Below, piece by piece: positions 32,922 through 41,045 of a DNA stretch of 64,000 bases; position 1 is the stretch's first letter, and each line of letters begins with the position of its first letter. The stretch covers positions 248,001-312,000 of the forward strand of contig NZ_BAAANL010000001.1 in assembly GCF_039529775.1 (NCBI RefSeq), given 5' to 3'. This stretch comes from Myceligenerans crystallogenes (lineage in GTDB: Bacteria > Actinomycetota > Actinomycetes > Actinomycetales > Cellulomonadaceae). Position numbers and translations under genes: made by a program. A model generated the notes under the pieces. That model made no database searches. It was not told where the DNA came from and saw nothing but the letters and a program-made list of their open reading frames with translations.

Positions 32922-33643
32922 ACCTGACCTTCGCCACCGCCGGGCGCGTGCTCGCGCAGCTGCGCGCCGACAAGCGGACCATCGCGCTGATCGTGGTGCT
33001 GCCGTGCCTGCTCATCGGGCTGATCGCGTGGATGTTCGACGACGTCCCGGGCGTGCTCGACTCGTTCGGGCCCGTGCTCGTGGGGATCTTCCCGCTGATC
33101 GTGATGTTCCTGGTGACCAGCGTCGCGACGCTGCGGGAGCGGCAGTCCGGGACGCTGGAACGGCTGATGACCACGCCCATCCGCAAGGGCGACCTCGTGG
33201 CCGGCTACGCGCTCGCGTTCGCGGTGCTGGCGCTGCTGCAGGCGCTCGTCGTCGTCAGCTGGGCGTTGTGGCTCGGGATGGACGTCGAGGGCCCGCTGTG
33301 GCTGGTGTTCCTCGTCGCGCTGCTGGTGGCGATCCTCGGGTGCACGCTGGGGCTCGCGGCGTCGGCGCTCGCGCGGACCGAGTTCCAGGCCGTGCAGATG
33401 ATGCCCGCGATCATCCTGCCGCAGCTCATCACGTGCGGGCTGCTCATGCCGCGGGACCAGATGCCGGAGGTCCTGGAGTGGATCTCGGACGTGCTGCCGC
33501 TGACCTACGCCGTCGAGGCGATGCAGGATCTCGCCGCCGGCGAGGGGTGGGCGGGCGTGCGCGGTTCGGTGGGCGTGATCGCCCTGTTCATCGTGGGCGC
33601 GGTCGTGCTGGGGGTGCTGACGCTGCGTCGCCGGACGGCCTGA
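32918..33643 (+). CDS. ABC-2 type exporter permease
   Basis: The 241-residue membrane subunit has six helices and the ABC-2 pattern: TIALIVVLPCLLIGLIAWMF, then VTSVATLRERQSGTLERLMTTPI, which contacts the ATPase, and LPQLITCGLLMPRDQMPEVLEWISDVLPLTYAVEAM near the C-terminus. This is the DrrB-like layout used for drug or lipid export. It is translationally coupled to the ATPase gene. No substrate clue is present nearby. Confidence 0.92.
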   Translation: MNLTFATAGRVLAQLRADKRTIALIVVLPCLLIGLIAWMFDDVPGVLDSFGPVLVGIFPLIVMFLVTSVATLRERQSGTLERLMTTPIRKGDLVAGYALAFAVLALLQALVVVSWALWLGMDVEGPLWLVFLVALLVAILGCTLGLAASALARTEFQAVQMMPAIILPQLITCGLLMPRDQMPEVLEWISDVLPLTYAVEAMQDLAAGEGWAGVRGSVGVIALFIVGAVVLGVLTLRRRTA

Positions 33644-33710
33644 CGGCGTCGGACGGCCCGACGGCGGCGTCGTACCGCCTGCGGACGACGACGCCGGACG
33701 CCCGCGACGC

Positions 33711-33780
33711 CGTGCGCGGAGACGACCGCGTGCGCGGAGACGACCGCGTGCGCGGAAACGACCCCGTGCGGGGAAACGAC
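33711..33780 (+). repeat. four 18-base tandem repeats
   Basis: The unit CGTGCGCGGAGACGACCG begins at 33711, 33729, 33747 and 33765. The last two copies diverge slightly (AAACGAC, GGGG). They lie after the ABC permease stop and just before the bS22 terminator. The 18-base period would encode a six-residue repeat in any frame, but no gene start covers it. Confidence 0.7.
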
Positions 33781-33782
33781 GA

Positions 33783-33807
33783 GGGCCCGGCCGATCCGGC
33801 CGGGCCC
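33783..33807. terminator. bidirectional terminator between ABC permease and bS22 genes
   Basis: An 11-base-pair GC stem (33783-33793 with 33797-33807) closes on an ATC loop, 7 bases from the bS22 stop on the minus strand. It can serve both converging genes. Confidence 0.7.
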
Positions 33808-33813
33808 CGCGAG

Positions 33814-33912
33814 TCACTTCTTGTTGCGGCGCTGGTGACGCGTCTTGCGAAGCAGCTTCCGGTGCTTCTTCTTCGCCATGCGCTTGCGGCGCTTCTTGAT
33901 CACGGAGCCCAT
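33814..33912 (-). CDS. small ribosomal protein bS22 (AURKAIP1/COX24 domain)
   Basis: The product has 32 residues, of which more than half are Lys or Arg: MGSVIKKRRKRMAKKKH, then RKLLRKTRHQRRNKK. It is nearly identical to the actinobacterial protein found in mycobacterial 30S structures as bS22 (M. tuberculosis Rv0500B). GAGGA precedes the ATG. Because it is small it is easily missed. In mycobacteria it is a near neighbour of proC, so it marks the right-hand border of the accessory DNA. Confidence 0.92.
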   Translation of the reverse strand: MGSVIKKRRKRMAKKKHRKLLRKTRHQRRNKK

Positions 33913-34111
33913 GTGGTCCTCGCTTGTCTGTGATGGTCGGGCGGCCCGACGACGGACCGCGGCTGACATGATCCACGGTTGGTTCCGCGGACATGCGCCG
34001 ACCAACACGAGAAAGAGTCTGCCCACCAGGGTAACGGCAGATCCCGCCACATCCGTAATCGAGACCGTCCGGCACCGGTGTGAGATCGGCGGCCGGGGGT
34101 CGGCGCCAGGG

Positions 34112-35290
34112 TCAGTAGGACGGGTCCAGCCCCAGGAACGGGAACACCGCGCGCCGCGTGGCCTGCACCGCACGGTCCACCGGATCCTCCGGGTCCCACC
34201 CGTCCGCCCACGGCCGCCACGCCACCGGCACCGCCGAACCCAGTGTCTGCGCGGGCTCGATCTCCGAGATCTCCAGCGCGATCGCCCGCCAGTCCGCGGG
34301 CAGCGGCATCCCGCCGGCCAGCGGCGCGTGCGCGGCCTCGGCCGTCAGGGAGGCCCAGGCCAGCGGGACGACGTCGACCACCGCGTACCCGCCGCCCCCG
34401 AGCGCCAGCCAGCGGCCCTGGCTCAGCTCGTGCGCCAGGGCGTGCACCCACTGCTGCGCGGTCCGCTGGGCGTCGACGTCCACGTTCAGGTGCGACAGCG
34501 GGTCGTTGCCGTGCGCGTCGCAGCCGTGCTGCGAGACGATCACGTCCGGCCGGTGCTCGCGCACGACGGCGGGGACCACCGCGTCGACCGCCCGCAGCCA
34601 CCTCGGGCCGTCCGTCCCGGGCGGCAGGGGCACGTTCACCGCCGTCCCCTCGGCGGCCCCCGGCCCGCCCACGTCGCCCGGGAAGCCCGTCCCGGGGAAC
34701 AGGGTGCGCCCGTCCTGGTGCACCGAGACGGTCAGCACCCGCGGGTCGTCCCAGAAGATCGCCTCGACGCCGTCGCCGTGGTGGGCGTCCAGGTCGACGT
34801 ACGCGACGCGTTCCGCGCCCAGGTCCAGGAAGCGCTGGATCGCGATCGCGGCGTCGTTGTAGACGCAGAATCCCGACGCCGCCCCGCGCTGCGCGTGGTG
34901 CATGCCGCCCGCGACGTTCACGCCGTGGGCGACCTCGCCCCGCCAGATCGCCTCGGCGAGCGCCACCGAGCCGCCCACCTGGCGGGCGGCGGCATCGTGC
35001 ATGCCCGGGAAGATCGGGTCGTCGTCGGTGCCCAGGCCGCGCGCCGGATCGGGTTCCAGGGCGGTGGAGGCGCGCCGGACCGCCTCGATGTACGCGGCGT
35101 CGTGCACCGTGCGCAGCATCGCGCCGGAGGCCTCCTCGGCGCCGACGACGTCGAGCCCCGGCAGGTCCGGGAGGCCGAACGCCCGGATGAGCCGCATGGT
35201 CAGGTCGAGCCGGACGGGAGCCATCGGATGGCCGGGTCCGAAGTCGTAGCGCAGGAGCTCCGGGCTCCAGGCCAGGCGGGCATGATGCAC
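34112..35290 (-). CDS. acuC: AcuC-like histone deacetylase family protein
   Basis: This 392-residue protein is a zinc-dependent deacetylase of the arginase/deacetylase fold. Zinc and catalytic motifs are visible: GGMHHAQRGAASGFCVYND with the His-His pair, AYVDLDAHHGDGVEAIFW with Asp and His ligands, SQHGCDAHGNDPLSHLNV with the second Asp, and LALGGGGYAV. In Bacillus AcuC deacetylates acetyl-CoA synthetase. The GTG at 35290 sits seven bases after TACGGT, which fits the leaderless pattern of the region; GTG 35299 is the alternative. A 199-base gap separates it from bS22. Confidence 0.9.
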   Translation of the reverse strand: MHHARLAWSPELLRYDFGPGHPMAPVRLDLTMRLIRAFGLPDLPGLDVVGAEEASGAMLRTVHDAAYIEAVRRASTALEPDPARGLGTDDDPIFPGMHDAAARQVGGSVALAEAIWRGEVAHGVNVAGGMHHAQRGAASGFCVYNDAAIAIQRFLDLGAERVAYVDLDAHHGDGVEAIFWDDPRVLTVSVHQDGRTLFPGTGFPGDVGGPGAAEGTAVNVPLPPGTDGPRWLRAVDAVVPAVVREHRPDVIVSQHGCDAHGNDPLSHLNVDVDAQRTAQQWVHALAHELSQGRWLALGGGGYAVVDVVPLAWASLTAEAAHAPLAGGMPLPADWRAIALEISEIEPAQTLGSAVPVAWRPWADGWDPEDPVDRAVQATRRAVFPFLGLDPSY

Positions 35291-35518
35291 GGGCAACACC
35301 GTAATGGAGATCGACGACGGGCCGAGCGGGGTGTTCGCTCCCGTGCGTTGGGTGGCCCGGGATGTGCGCGGCGCGCGCCGCGCCCGCGCCCGGCGCCCGT
35401 GAGGGCCGACCGCGCGTGCTGACCGCAGGGGCCGCCCGCGGGGCGGTCCGCGGGACGAGCCGGCGCGGGATACAGTCCTGCTGGCATTCGGACGACGGAC
35501 GGAACAGGAGGCGGGACG

Positions 35519-36934
35519 ATGCGGTGGCGGATTCGCGACGTGCCGTTCGCGTTCCGGGAGTGGGCCGACGCCGCCGCCCGGCGCAGTCCGGCCCGGCTCG
35601 CGGTCGTGGTGTTCGCCGCGGTGGTCGCCCTCTTCACCCTCCTGCTGATGGCACCCTGGGCGACGGCCGGGGAGGGTTCGGCCCGCCTGGTCGACGCGGT
35701 CTTCACCGCGGTGTCCGCGGTGTGCGTCACCGGCCTGGCCGTGCAGGACACCGCCACCTACTGGTCGATGTACGGGCAGGTCGTGATCCTCGCCGGGGTC
35801 AAGGTCGGCGGGTTCGGGATCATGACCGTCGCCTCGATCATCGGGATGATCGTGTCCCGCAAGATCGGCCTCACCCAGCGCATCCTCACGGCGTCGGAGC
35901 AGAAGACGGGCCGGCTCGGCGACGTCGGCTCCCTCGTGCGCACCGTCATCGTGGCCGCTACGACCCTCGAGCTGGCCATCGCGGCCATGCTGTTCCCGCG
36001 GTTCCTCGCGCTCGAGGGGGACCCCGGCACGGCGGCCTGGCACTCGGTGTTCTACGGCGTCATGGCGTTCAACAACGCGGGTTTCGTCCCGACGACCGAG
36101 GGCCTGCTCCCGCACGTCGGCGACTGGGGCCTGGTGCTGCCGATCGGGCTGGGCGTGTTCCTGGGCTCCCTCGGCTTCCCGGTCATCCTCAACCTGTACC
36201 GCGCGCTGCGGGAGGGCCGCTCGCGCCGCGAGCGCGGCGTCGGGCGCCGGTGGTCCCTGCGGCTGACGCTGCACACCAAGCTCACGCTCGCGACGAGCGC
36301 CGCGCTGCTGCTCCTCGGCTCCGTGGCGATCGCCCTGCTGGAGTGGGACAACCCCGAGACCTTCGGCCCGCTGGACTGGCCCGCCAAGATCCTCGCGGCG
36401 CTGTTCGCCGGGGTGAACCCGCGGTCGGGCGGGTTCAGCACGGTGGACATCGGGGCCATGGAGGAGTCGACCTGGCTGATCACCGACGCGCTGATGTTCG
36501 TGGGCGGCGGGTCGGCGTCGACCGCGGGCGGCATCAAGGTGACCACCCTCGCCGTCATCCTCCTGGCGATCGTCGCGGAGGCGCGCGGCGACCAGGACAT
36601 CGACGCGTACGGCCGCCGGATCCCGCCGGACGTGCTGCGGCTGGCCCTGGGCGTGACGTTCTTCGGCGCGACCGTGGTGATGCTGACCAGCGTGGTGCTG
36701 CTGCAGATCACCGACTTCCCGCTGAGCCAGGTCCTGTTCGAGTCGCTGTCCGCGTACGCGACGGTGGGTCTGTCCACCGGCATCACGGCCGACCTGCCGG
36801 ACGCGGCGAAGTATCTGCTGAGCGCGCTCATGTTCGTGGGGCGCACCGGCGGCATCACGTTCGCGGCGGCGCTGGCCCTCCGGGACCGGCGCCGCATCGT
36901 ACGCTTCCCGGAGGAACGTCCGATCATCGGATGA
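35519..36934 (+). CDS. potassium uptake channel subunit (TrkH/KtrB family)
   Basis: The 471-residue membrane protein has eight M1-P-M2-type helices with four pore loops. The selectivity-filter glycines lie in AVCVTGLAV, FNNAGFVP, PRSGGFSTV and YATVGLSTG. This is the KtrB-like architecture that pairs with a cytosolic nucleotide-binding ring. GGAGGCGGG precedes the ATG. The upstream 219 bases contain GATACAGT about 35 bases before the gene as a likely -10 element and no recognisable riboswitch. The downstream gene encodes the partner. Confidence 0.94.
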   Translation: MRWRIRDVPFAFREWADAAARRSPARLAVVVFAAVVALFTLLLMAPWATAGEGSARLVDAVFTAVSAVCVTGLAVQDTATYWSMYGQVVILAGVKVGGFGIMTVASIIGMIVSRKIGLTQRILTASEQKTGRLGDVGSLVRTVIVAATTLELAIAAMLFPRFLALEGDPGTAAWHSVFYGVMAFNNAGFVPTTEGLLPHVGDWGLVLPIGLGVFLGSLGFPVILNLYRALREGRSRRERGVGRRWSLRLTLHTKLTLATSAALLLLGSVAIALLEWDNPETFGPLDWPAKILAALFAGVNPRSGGFSTVDIGAMEESTWLITDALMFVGGGSASTAGGIKVTTLAVILLAIVAEARGDQDIDAYGRRIPPDVLRLALGVTFFGATVVMLTSVVLLQITDFPLSQVLFESLSAYATVGLSTGITADLPDAAKYLLSALMFVGRTGGITFAAALALRDRRRIVRFPEERPIIG

Positions 36935-37000
36935 GCACCGGGCGGCAGCCGGGACATCCGGCCGGGCGGCATCGTGCCCGGCGACATCGAGGGAGAGAAA

Positions 37001-37672
37001 GTGGCTGAGAAGAGGGAGCCGGGCCGCGAGGGCGGCGTGCTCGTGATCGGGCTGGGCCGGTTCGGGTCGGCGCTCGCGACGACGATGGACCGGCTCGGCG
37101 AGGACGTGCTCGCCGTGGAGAAGGACCCCGCCCTCGTGGCGCAGTGGACCGGCCGGATCCCGCTCGTCGAGGCCGACGCGTCGAACCCGGACGCGCTCGA
37201 CCAGCTCGGCGCGAAGGAGTTCGGCGCCGCGGTGGTGGGCGTCGGCTCGTCGCTCGAGCAGTCGGTGCTGATCCTCGGCAACCTGGTCGACCTCGGCACC
37301 CCGCAGATCTGGGCCAAGGCGGTCTCGGCCGAGCACGGCCGCATCCTCACGCGGATCGGCGCCCACCACGTCGTCTTCCCCGAGGCCGACGCCGGCGCGC
37401 GCGTGGCGCACCTGGTCAGCGGCAAGCTGCTCGACTACATCGAGGTCGAGGACGGGTTCACCATCGTCAAGATGCGCCCGCCGAAGGAGGTGCAGGGCTT
37501 CACGCTGGCGCAGTCCAACATCCGGCGGAAGTACGGCATCACGGTCATGGGCGTCAAGAGCCCCGGCCAGGAGTTCGTGTACGCGACGCCGGAGACCCGC
37601 GTCGCGCAGAACGACCTGCTGGTCTGCTCCGGGCACGCGGAACTCCTGGAGCGCTTCGCGGCGCGCCCCTGA
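37001..37672 (+). CDS. potassium uptake regulatory subunit (TrkA/KtrA, RCK)
   Basis: The 223-residue cytoplasmic protein has an RCK_N Rossmann domain with GLGRFGSALA (nucleotide loop) and ending acidic residue in LAVEKDP, then an RCK_C domain starting at about residue 140 (YIEVEDGFTIVKMRPP). It gates the adjacent channel in response to nucleotides and perhaps c-di-AMP. The GTG at 37001 has GGGAGAG just upstream. The gene lies 66 bases downstream of the channel gene. Confidence 0.93.
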   Translation: MAEKREPGREGGVLVIGLGRFGSALATTMDRLGEDVLAVEKDPALVAQWTGRIPLVEADASNPDALDQLGAKEFGAAVVGVGSSLEQSVLILGNLVDLGTPQIWAKAVSAEHGRILTRIGAHHVVFPEADAGARVAHLVSGKLLDYIEVEDGFTIVKMRPPKEVQGFTLAQSNIRRKYGITVMGVKSPGQEFVYATPETRVAQNDLLVCSGHAELLERFAARP

Positions 37673-37730
37673 CCCGCCGCGCGGCCGGGGCCGCGCCGGG
37701 GCGGGACGCGCCCGGTCGGGAAGCGCCCCG

Positions 37731-38381
37731 TCAGGACGCGCCCGCGGCGCGGGCCGCGGCGTGGAAGGCGAGGATCTGCAGCTCGCCGCCGACGTCGACC
37801 GATCGCACGACGACGTCGTCCGGGACCTGCAGCGCCGTCGGGGCGAAGTTGAGGATCTCCCGGACGCCCGCCGCGACCACCTGCTCCGCGATGCCCTGGG
37901 CGACGGCGCCCGGGGTCGCCAGGACCACCATGGACACGTCGCGCGCGGTGATCACGTGCTCGAGGTCGGCGACGTCGTCCACGACGAGACCGGCGACCTC
38001 GGTGCCGACGACGTCCGGCGAGGCGTCCAGCAGCGCCCGCACGGTGAAGCCGCGCTGGGCGTAGCCCGAGTAGTTGGCGAGGGCGTGGCCGAGGTTGCCG
38101 ATGCCGACGATCGCCAGCCGGTGCTCCGACTCCAGGCCGAGGGCGGCCTTGATGTACTCCGCGAGCGACCCGACGTCGTACCCGACGCCGCGCGTGCCGA
38201 ACGAGCCCAGGAACGACAGGTCCTTGCGCAGCTGCGCCGACCCCACGCCGGCGCGCTCCGCGAGCTCGGACGACGACGTGAGCAGGACGCCCTCGTCGGC
38301 CATGTCCCGCAGGGCGCGCAGGTAGTAGGGCAGGCGACCGACCGTCGCCGCAGGGACCGCGTTCTCACTGGGTTCGGCCAT
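37731..38381 (-). CDS. rex: redox-sensing transcriptional repressor Rex
   Basis: The 216-residue repressor senses the NADH/NAD+ ratio and controls respiratory genes. The winged helix covers residues about 10-75 with SAQLRKDLSFLGSFGTRGVGYDV, a family hallmark. The Rossmann domain starts at LAIVGIGNLGHALANYSGY (about 88-106) and is followed by VLATPGAVAQGIAEQVV. GGAAGGAG lies upstream of the ATG. I looked for the usual TTGTGAA-N6-TTCACAA operator in the gaps of this window and did not find one. It converges on the potassium genes. Confidence 0.95.
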   Translation of the reverse strand: MAEPSENAVPAATVGRLPYYLRALRDMADEGVLLTSSSELAERAGVGSAQLRKDLSFLGSFGTRGVGYDVGSLAEYIKAALGLESEHRLAIVGIGNLGHALANYSGYAQRGFTVRALLDASPDVVGTEVAGLVVDDVADLEHVITARDVSMVVLATPGAVAQGIAEQVVAAGVREILNFAPTALQVPDDVVVRSVDVGGELQILAFHAAARAAGAS

Positions 38382-38505
38382 GCAGCTCGCTCCTTCCCCG
38401 CGCGGACCGCATCGTCCGGCGGGCTCGCTGTTCCGGTCGTCAGCGCCATCGCTGCCGTTGCTCGGGCTCGGCCGCGGGCACCGCGTGCGTCGTCGTCGTG
38501 TCAGA

Positions 38506-38760
38506 TCATGCCAGCAAACGGGCCAGCCGCGCCGGGTCTATGCGCCAGAAGCCCTGCTGTACACCATCCACCTCCACGACCGGCACGTACTCCCCGTACT
38601 TCTCCGTCAGCGCGGCCGCCCCCGGGCCGGCGGTGATGTCCACCTCGGTCCATCCGGTGCCGGCCTGGCCCGCGACCGACTCCACGACCTCGCGGGCCGT
38701 GGCGCACAGGTGGCAGTCCGGGCGGGTGTACAGGACGACGCGTGGTTCGGATCCGGTCAC
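38506..38760 (-). CDS. glutaredoxin-like protein
   Basis: The 84-residue thioredoxin-fold protein has VLYTRPDCHLCATA with a CxxC active site (Cys16 and Cys19 by count) and the cis-proline motif EYVPVVEVDG. It belongs to the short glutaredoxin-like (DUF836) group; M. tuberculosis Rv0508 is similar and also lies near a HAD phosphatase gene. The GTG start follows TAGGCT by six bases without a ribosome binding site. It diverges from the HAD gene. Confidence 0.9.
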   Translation of the reverse strand: MTGSEPRVVLYTRPDCHLCATAREVVESVAGQAGTGWTEVDITAGPGAAALTEKYGEYVPVVEVDGVQQGFWRIDPARLARLLA

Positions 38761-38886
38761 GAGCAGAGCCTACGACGGCGGCCGCCGGCGGGCGGTGACC
38801 GCGGCCGGCGGCCGGCCTCGCGCGCGCTTCCGGCGGGCGCGCGCACCTGCGCGTCGGAGGGTGCGAGCGCGGATAGAGTGAGGCGC

Positions 38887-39696
38887 ATGTCGTCGACGCA
38901 ACCCGGATCCGCTACCGCGGCGTTCTTCGACGTCGACAACACGATCGTCCGCGGCGCGAGCTCGTTCCACCTGGCGCGGGCGGCGTACCAGCGGGGGTTC
39001 TTCAAGACCCGGGACCTCGTGCGGTTCGGCGTGGTCCAGGCCCGCTACCTGATGTTCGGCGAGGACCGGGAGCAGATCAACGAGGTGCGCAACCGCGCCC
39101 TGGAGCTGATCGCGGGGCGCACGGTCGCCGAGCTGACGACGCTCGGCGAGGAGGTCTACGACACGGTTCTCTCGCTGCGCATCTTTCCCGGCACGCGCCG
39201 CCTGCTGGAGGAGCACCTCGCGGCGGGGCACCAGGTCTGGCTGATCACGGCGACGCCCATGGAGATCGCCTCGCTCATCGCGCGCCGCCTCGGCGCGACC
39301 GGCGCGCTGGGCACGGTGACCGCGCACGAGGACGGGTTCTACACGGGACGTCTGGTCGGCGACCTCATGCACGGGGCGGCCAAGGCGGACGCGGTCAAGG
39401 GGCTCGCGGAGACCGAGGGGATCGACCTGGCGTCGAGCTACGCGTACGGCGACTCGATGAACGATCTGCCGATGATGCACGCGGTGGGTCACCCGTGCCC
39501 GATCAACCCGGACATCCGCCTGCGCCGGCACGCGCAGGAGGTGGGGTGGCCCATCCGGGAGTTCCGGGGCCGCCGGAAGCGGCTGGCGGGCCGCGGCTTC
39601 CGCACGGCGAGCTGGGCCGGTGCGGCGTGGGTCTTCGGCCTGGTCATCCGGGCCCTGCGCCGCCGCATCCGGGGCAAGATCCTCGACGAGGGCTGA
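38887..39696 (+). CDS. HAD-superfamily IB hydrolase (SerB1-like)
   Basis: The 269-residue phosphatase has HAD motif I FFDVDNTIVRG (nucleophile Asp), motif II in VWLITATPMEIA, a motif III lysine in HGAAKADAVKGL, and motif IV in SYAYGDSMNDLPMMH. The C-terminus has a hydrophobic stretch, WAGAAWVFGLVIRAL, that may touch the membrane. In M. tuberculosis the orthologue is annotated SerB1, but true phosphoserine phosphatase activity is not certain. TAGAGT (38874-38879) lies seven bases before the ATG, so the message is probably leaderless. Confidence 0.9.
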   Translation: MSSTQPGSATAAFFDVDNTIVRGASSFHLARAAYQRGFFKTRDLVRFGVVQARYLMFGEDREQINEVRNRALELIAGRTVAELTTLGEEVYDTVLSLRIFPGTRRLLEEHLAAGHQVWLITATPMEIASLIARRLGATGALGTVTAHEDGFYTGRLVGDLMHGAAKADAVKGLAETEGIDLASSYAYGDSMNDLPMMHAVGHPCPINPDIRLRRHAQEVGWPIREFRGRRKRLAGRGFRTASWAGAAWVFGLVIRALRRRIRGKILDEG

Positions 39697-39730
39697 GCCG
39701 GCCGGCCCAGCCCTCGTCGAAGGGGCCGGG

Positions 39731-40288
39731 TCAGCCCTCGGTCTTGGCGATGGCCGAGACGTCGAGGGTGATCTTGACGGTCTCGCCGACCAGGAAGCCG
39801 CCGGCCTCCAGGGGCGCGTTCCAGGTGATGCCGAAGTCCTTGCGGTTGATCTCCGTGGCGGCCTCGAAGCCCGCGCGCTGGTTGCCGAACGGGTCCTTCG
39901 CCGTGCCCGTGAACTCGCCCTTGAGCTCGACGGCCTTGCTGATGCCGTTGATCGTGAGGTCGCCGGTGACCGTGATGTCGTCGCCCGCGAGCGCGACGCC
40001 GGTGGACCGGAACGACCAGGCCGGGTTCTCCTCCGCGCCCCAGAAGTCCGCGCTGGTGAGGTGCTGGTCGCGGCCCGAGTCGCCGGTGTTGACGGACTTC
40101 GCGTCCAGCTCGGCGGTCACGCCCGACGACTCGACGTCCTCGCCGACCGTGATGGTGCCGGCGGTCAGGTCGATCGTGCCGCGCACCTTCGCGATGCCCG
40201 CGTGGCGCACGGAGAAGGCAGCGGTCGAGTGGGACGGGTCGATGTCGTAGGTGCCTGCGGTGATGCCGGCGGGGAGCGCGGTGGCCAT
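39731..40288 (-). CDS. YceI family protein
   Basis: The 185-residue protein is a lipocalin-like beta-barrel predicted to bind a polyisoprenoid or amide-type lipid. It has no signal peptide, unlike E. coli YceI. The family pattern is clear: GTYDIDPSHSTAAFSVRHAGIAKVRGT, LTSADFWGAEENPAWSF and LTINGISKAVELKGEF. ATG 40288 has GGAGAG upstream. It diverges from the MarR gene across a 22-base perfect palindrome, so it is probably the MarR target. Confidence 0.92.
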   Translation of the reverse strand: MATALPAGITAGTYDIDPSHSTAAFSVRHAGIAKVRGTIDLTAGTITVGEDVESSGVTAELDAKSVNTGDSGRDQHLTSADFWGAEENPAWSFRSTGVALAGDDITVTGDLTINGISKAVELKGEFTGTAKDPFGNQRAGFEAATEINRKDFGITWNAPLEAGGFLVGETVKITLDVSAIAKTEG

Positions 40289-40313
40289 GGTGTTCTCTCC
40301 TCGTTCGTCGGTG

Positions 40314-40335
40314 GGTAGTTGAGATCTCAACTACC
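40314..40335. promoter_or_regulatory. MarR-type operator between yceI and marR
   Basis: A perfect 22-base palindrome contains TAGTTGAGATCTCAACTA. It lies 25 bases upstream of the yceI start and 132 bases upstream of the marR start. Its size and divergent position match a MarR dimer site controlling both genes. Confidence 0.75.
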
Positions 40336-40467
40336 TCGGGAACTCCCAACTGCTGCGCTTCGTAAGGTATTCCCGGGAGCCCGTGACAACCATCCGGACG
40401 GATGACCGTCGGGGCGGCGTGCGTTGGGGCAGGTACCGTGACAAGCCACGAGGGAGGCGGATGCGGC

Positions 40468-40965
40468 ATGGCGTCCACGACGTCGGACGTGCCCTGGCTC
40501 GACGCCGGGCAGCAGCGCGACTGGCGCGCGTTCCTGGAGGGCAGCGCCCGGTTCTTCGACGCGCTCGGCGCGGCGCACGACGCCGAGCTCGACCTGACCA
40601 CCGGCGAGTACAGCCTCCTCGTGCGGCTCTCCGAGGCGCCCGGTCACACCCTGCGGATGTCGGTGCTCGCGGAGGGCCTGGTGCTGTCGCGCAGCCGCCT
40701 CACCCACACCGTGACGCGGATGGAGGCGCGCGGCCTGGTCGAGCGGTGCAGCGCCGACGGCGACCGGCGGGGCGTGAACTGCCGGCTGACCGACGTCGGC
40801 CTCCAGGTGCTGGAGGCCGCGGCTCCCGGGCACGTGCGCGCGGTGCGGCGGCTGCTGGTGGACGTGCTGGAGCCGGAGGAACTGGCGTCGCTCGGCCGCA
40901 TCATGGACAAGATCAGCGGCGCGTCCCTCGAGGAGCTCGAGGGCACCGACCGCTGCGCGAGCTGA
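40468..40965 (+). CDS. MarR-family regulator
   Basis: The 165-residue regulator has the winged-helix core LTTGEYSLLVRLSEAPGHTLRMSVLAEGLVLSRSRLTHTVTRMEARGLVER and then the wing CSADGDRRGVNCRLTDVG. ATG 40468 follows GGGAGG by 10 bases; GTG 40438 would add ten residues. It is divergent to yceI, with a perfect palindrome between them. The ligand is unknown. In other actinobacteria similar pairs respond to organic or oxidative stress, but nothing here shows that. Confidence 0.9.
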   Translation: MASTTSDVPWLDAGQQRDWRAFLEGSARFFDALGAAHDAELDLTTGEYSLLVRLSEAPGHTLRMSVLAEGLVLSRSRLTHTVTRMEARGLVERCSADGDRRGVNCRLTDVGLQVLEAAAPGHVRAVRRLLVDVLEPEELASLGRIMDKISGASLEELEGTDRCAS

Positions 40966-41045
40966 CGCCCGGGCGCGCGGGGATCGTGTCCGTGACCCGC
41001 CGCATCCCCGTGGCCGGGGCGGCGGCGGATCGGGGGCACCAGGGG

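Noticed and set aside
35300..35518. c-di-AMP riboswitch upstream of the potassium channel gene
   Set aside because: The likely -10 element lies about 35 bases before the gene, leaving no room for a ydaO-type aptamer, and no matching fold was seen.
35300..37636. Very long antisense reading frame running into acuC
   Set aside because: It covers the potassium transport genes on the other strand and has no family motifs outside the acuC part. It is a product of high GC content.
37673..38505. Rex operator (TTGTGAA-N6-TTCACAA) near rex
   Set aside because: No such palindrome was found around rex or before the cytochrome c maturation genes.
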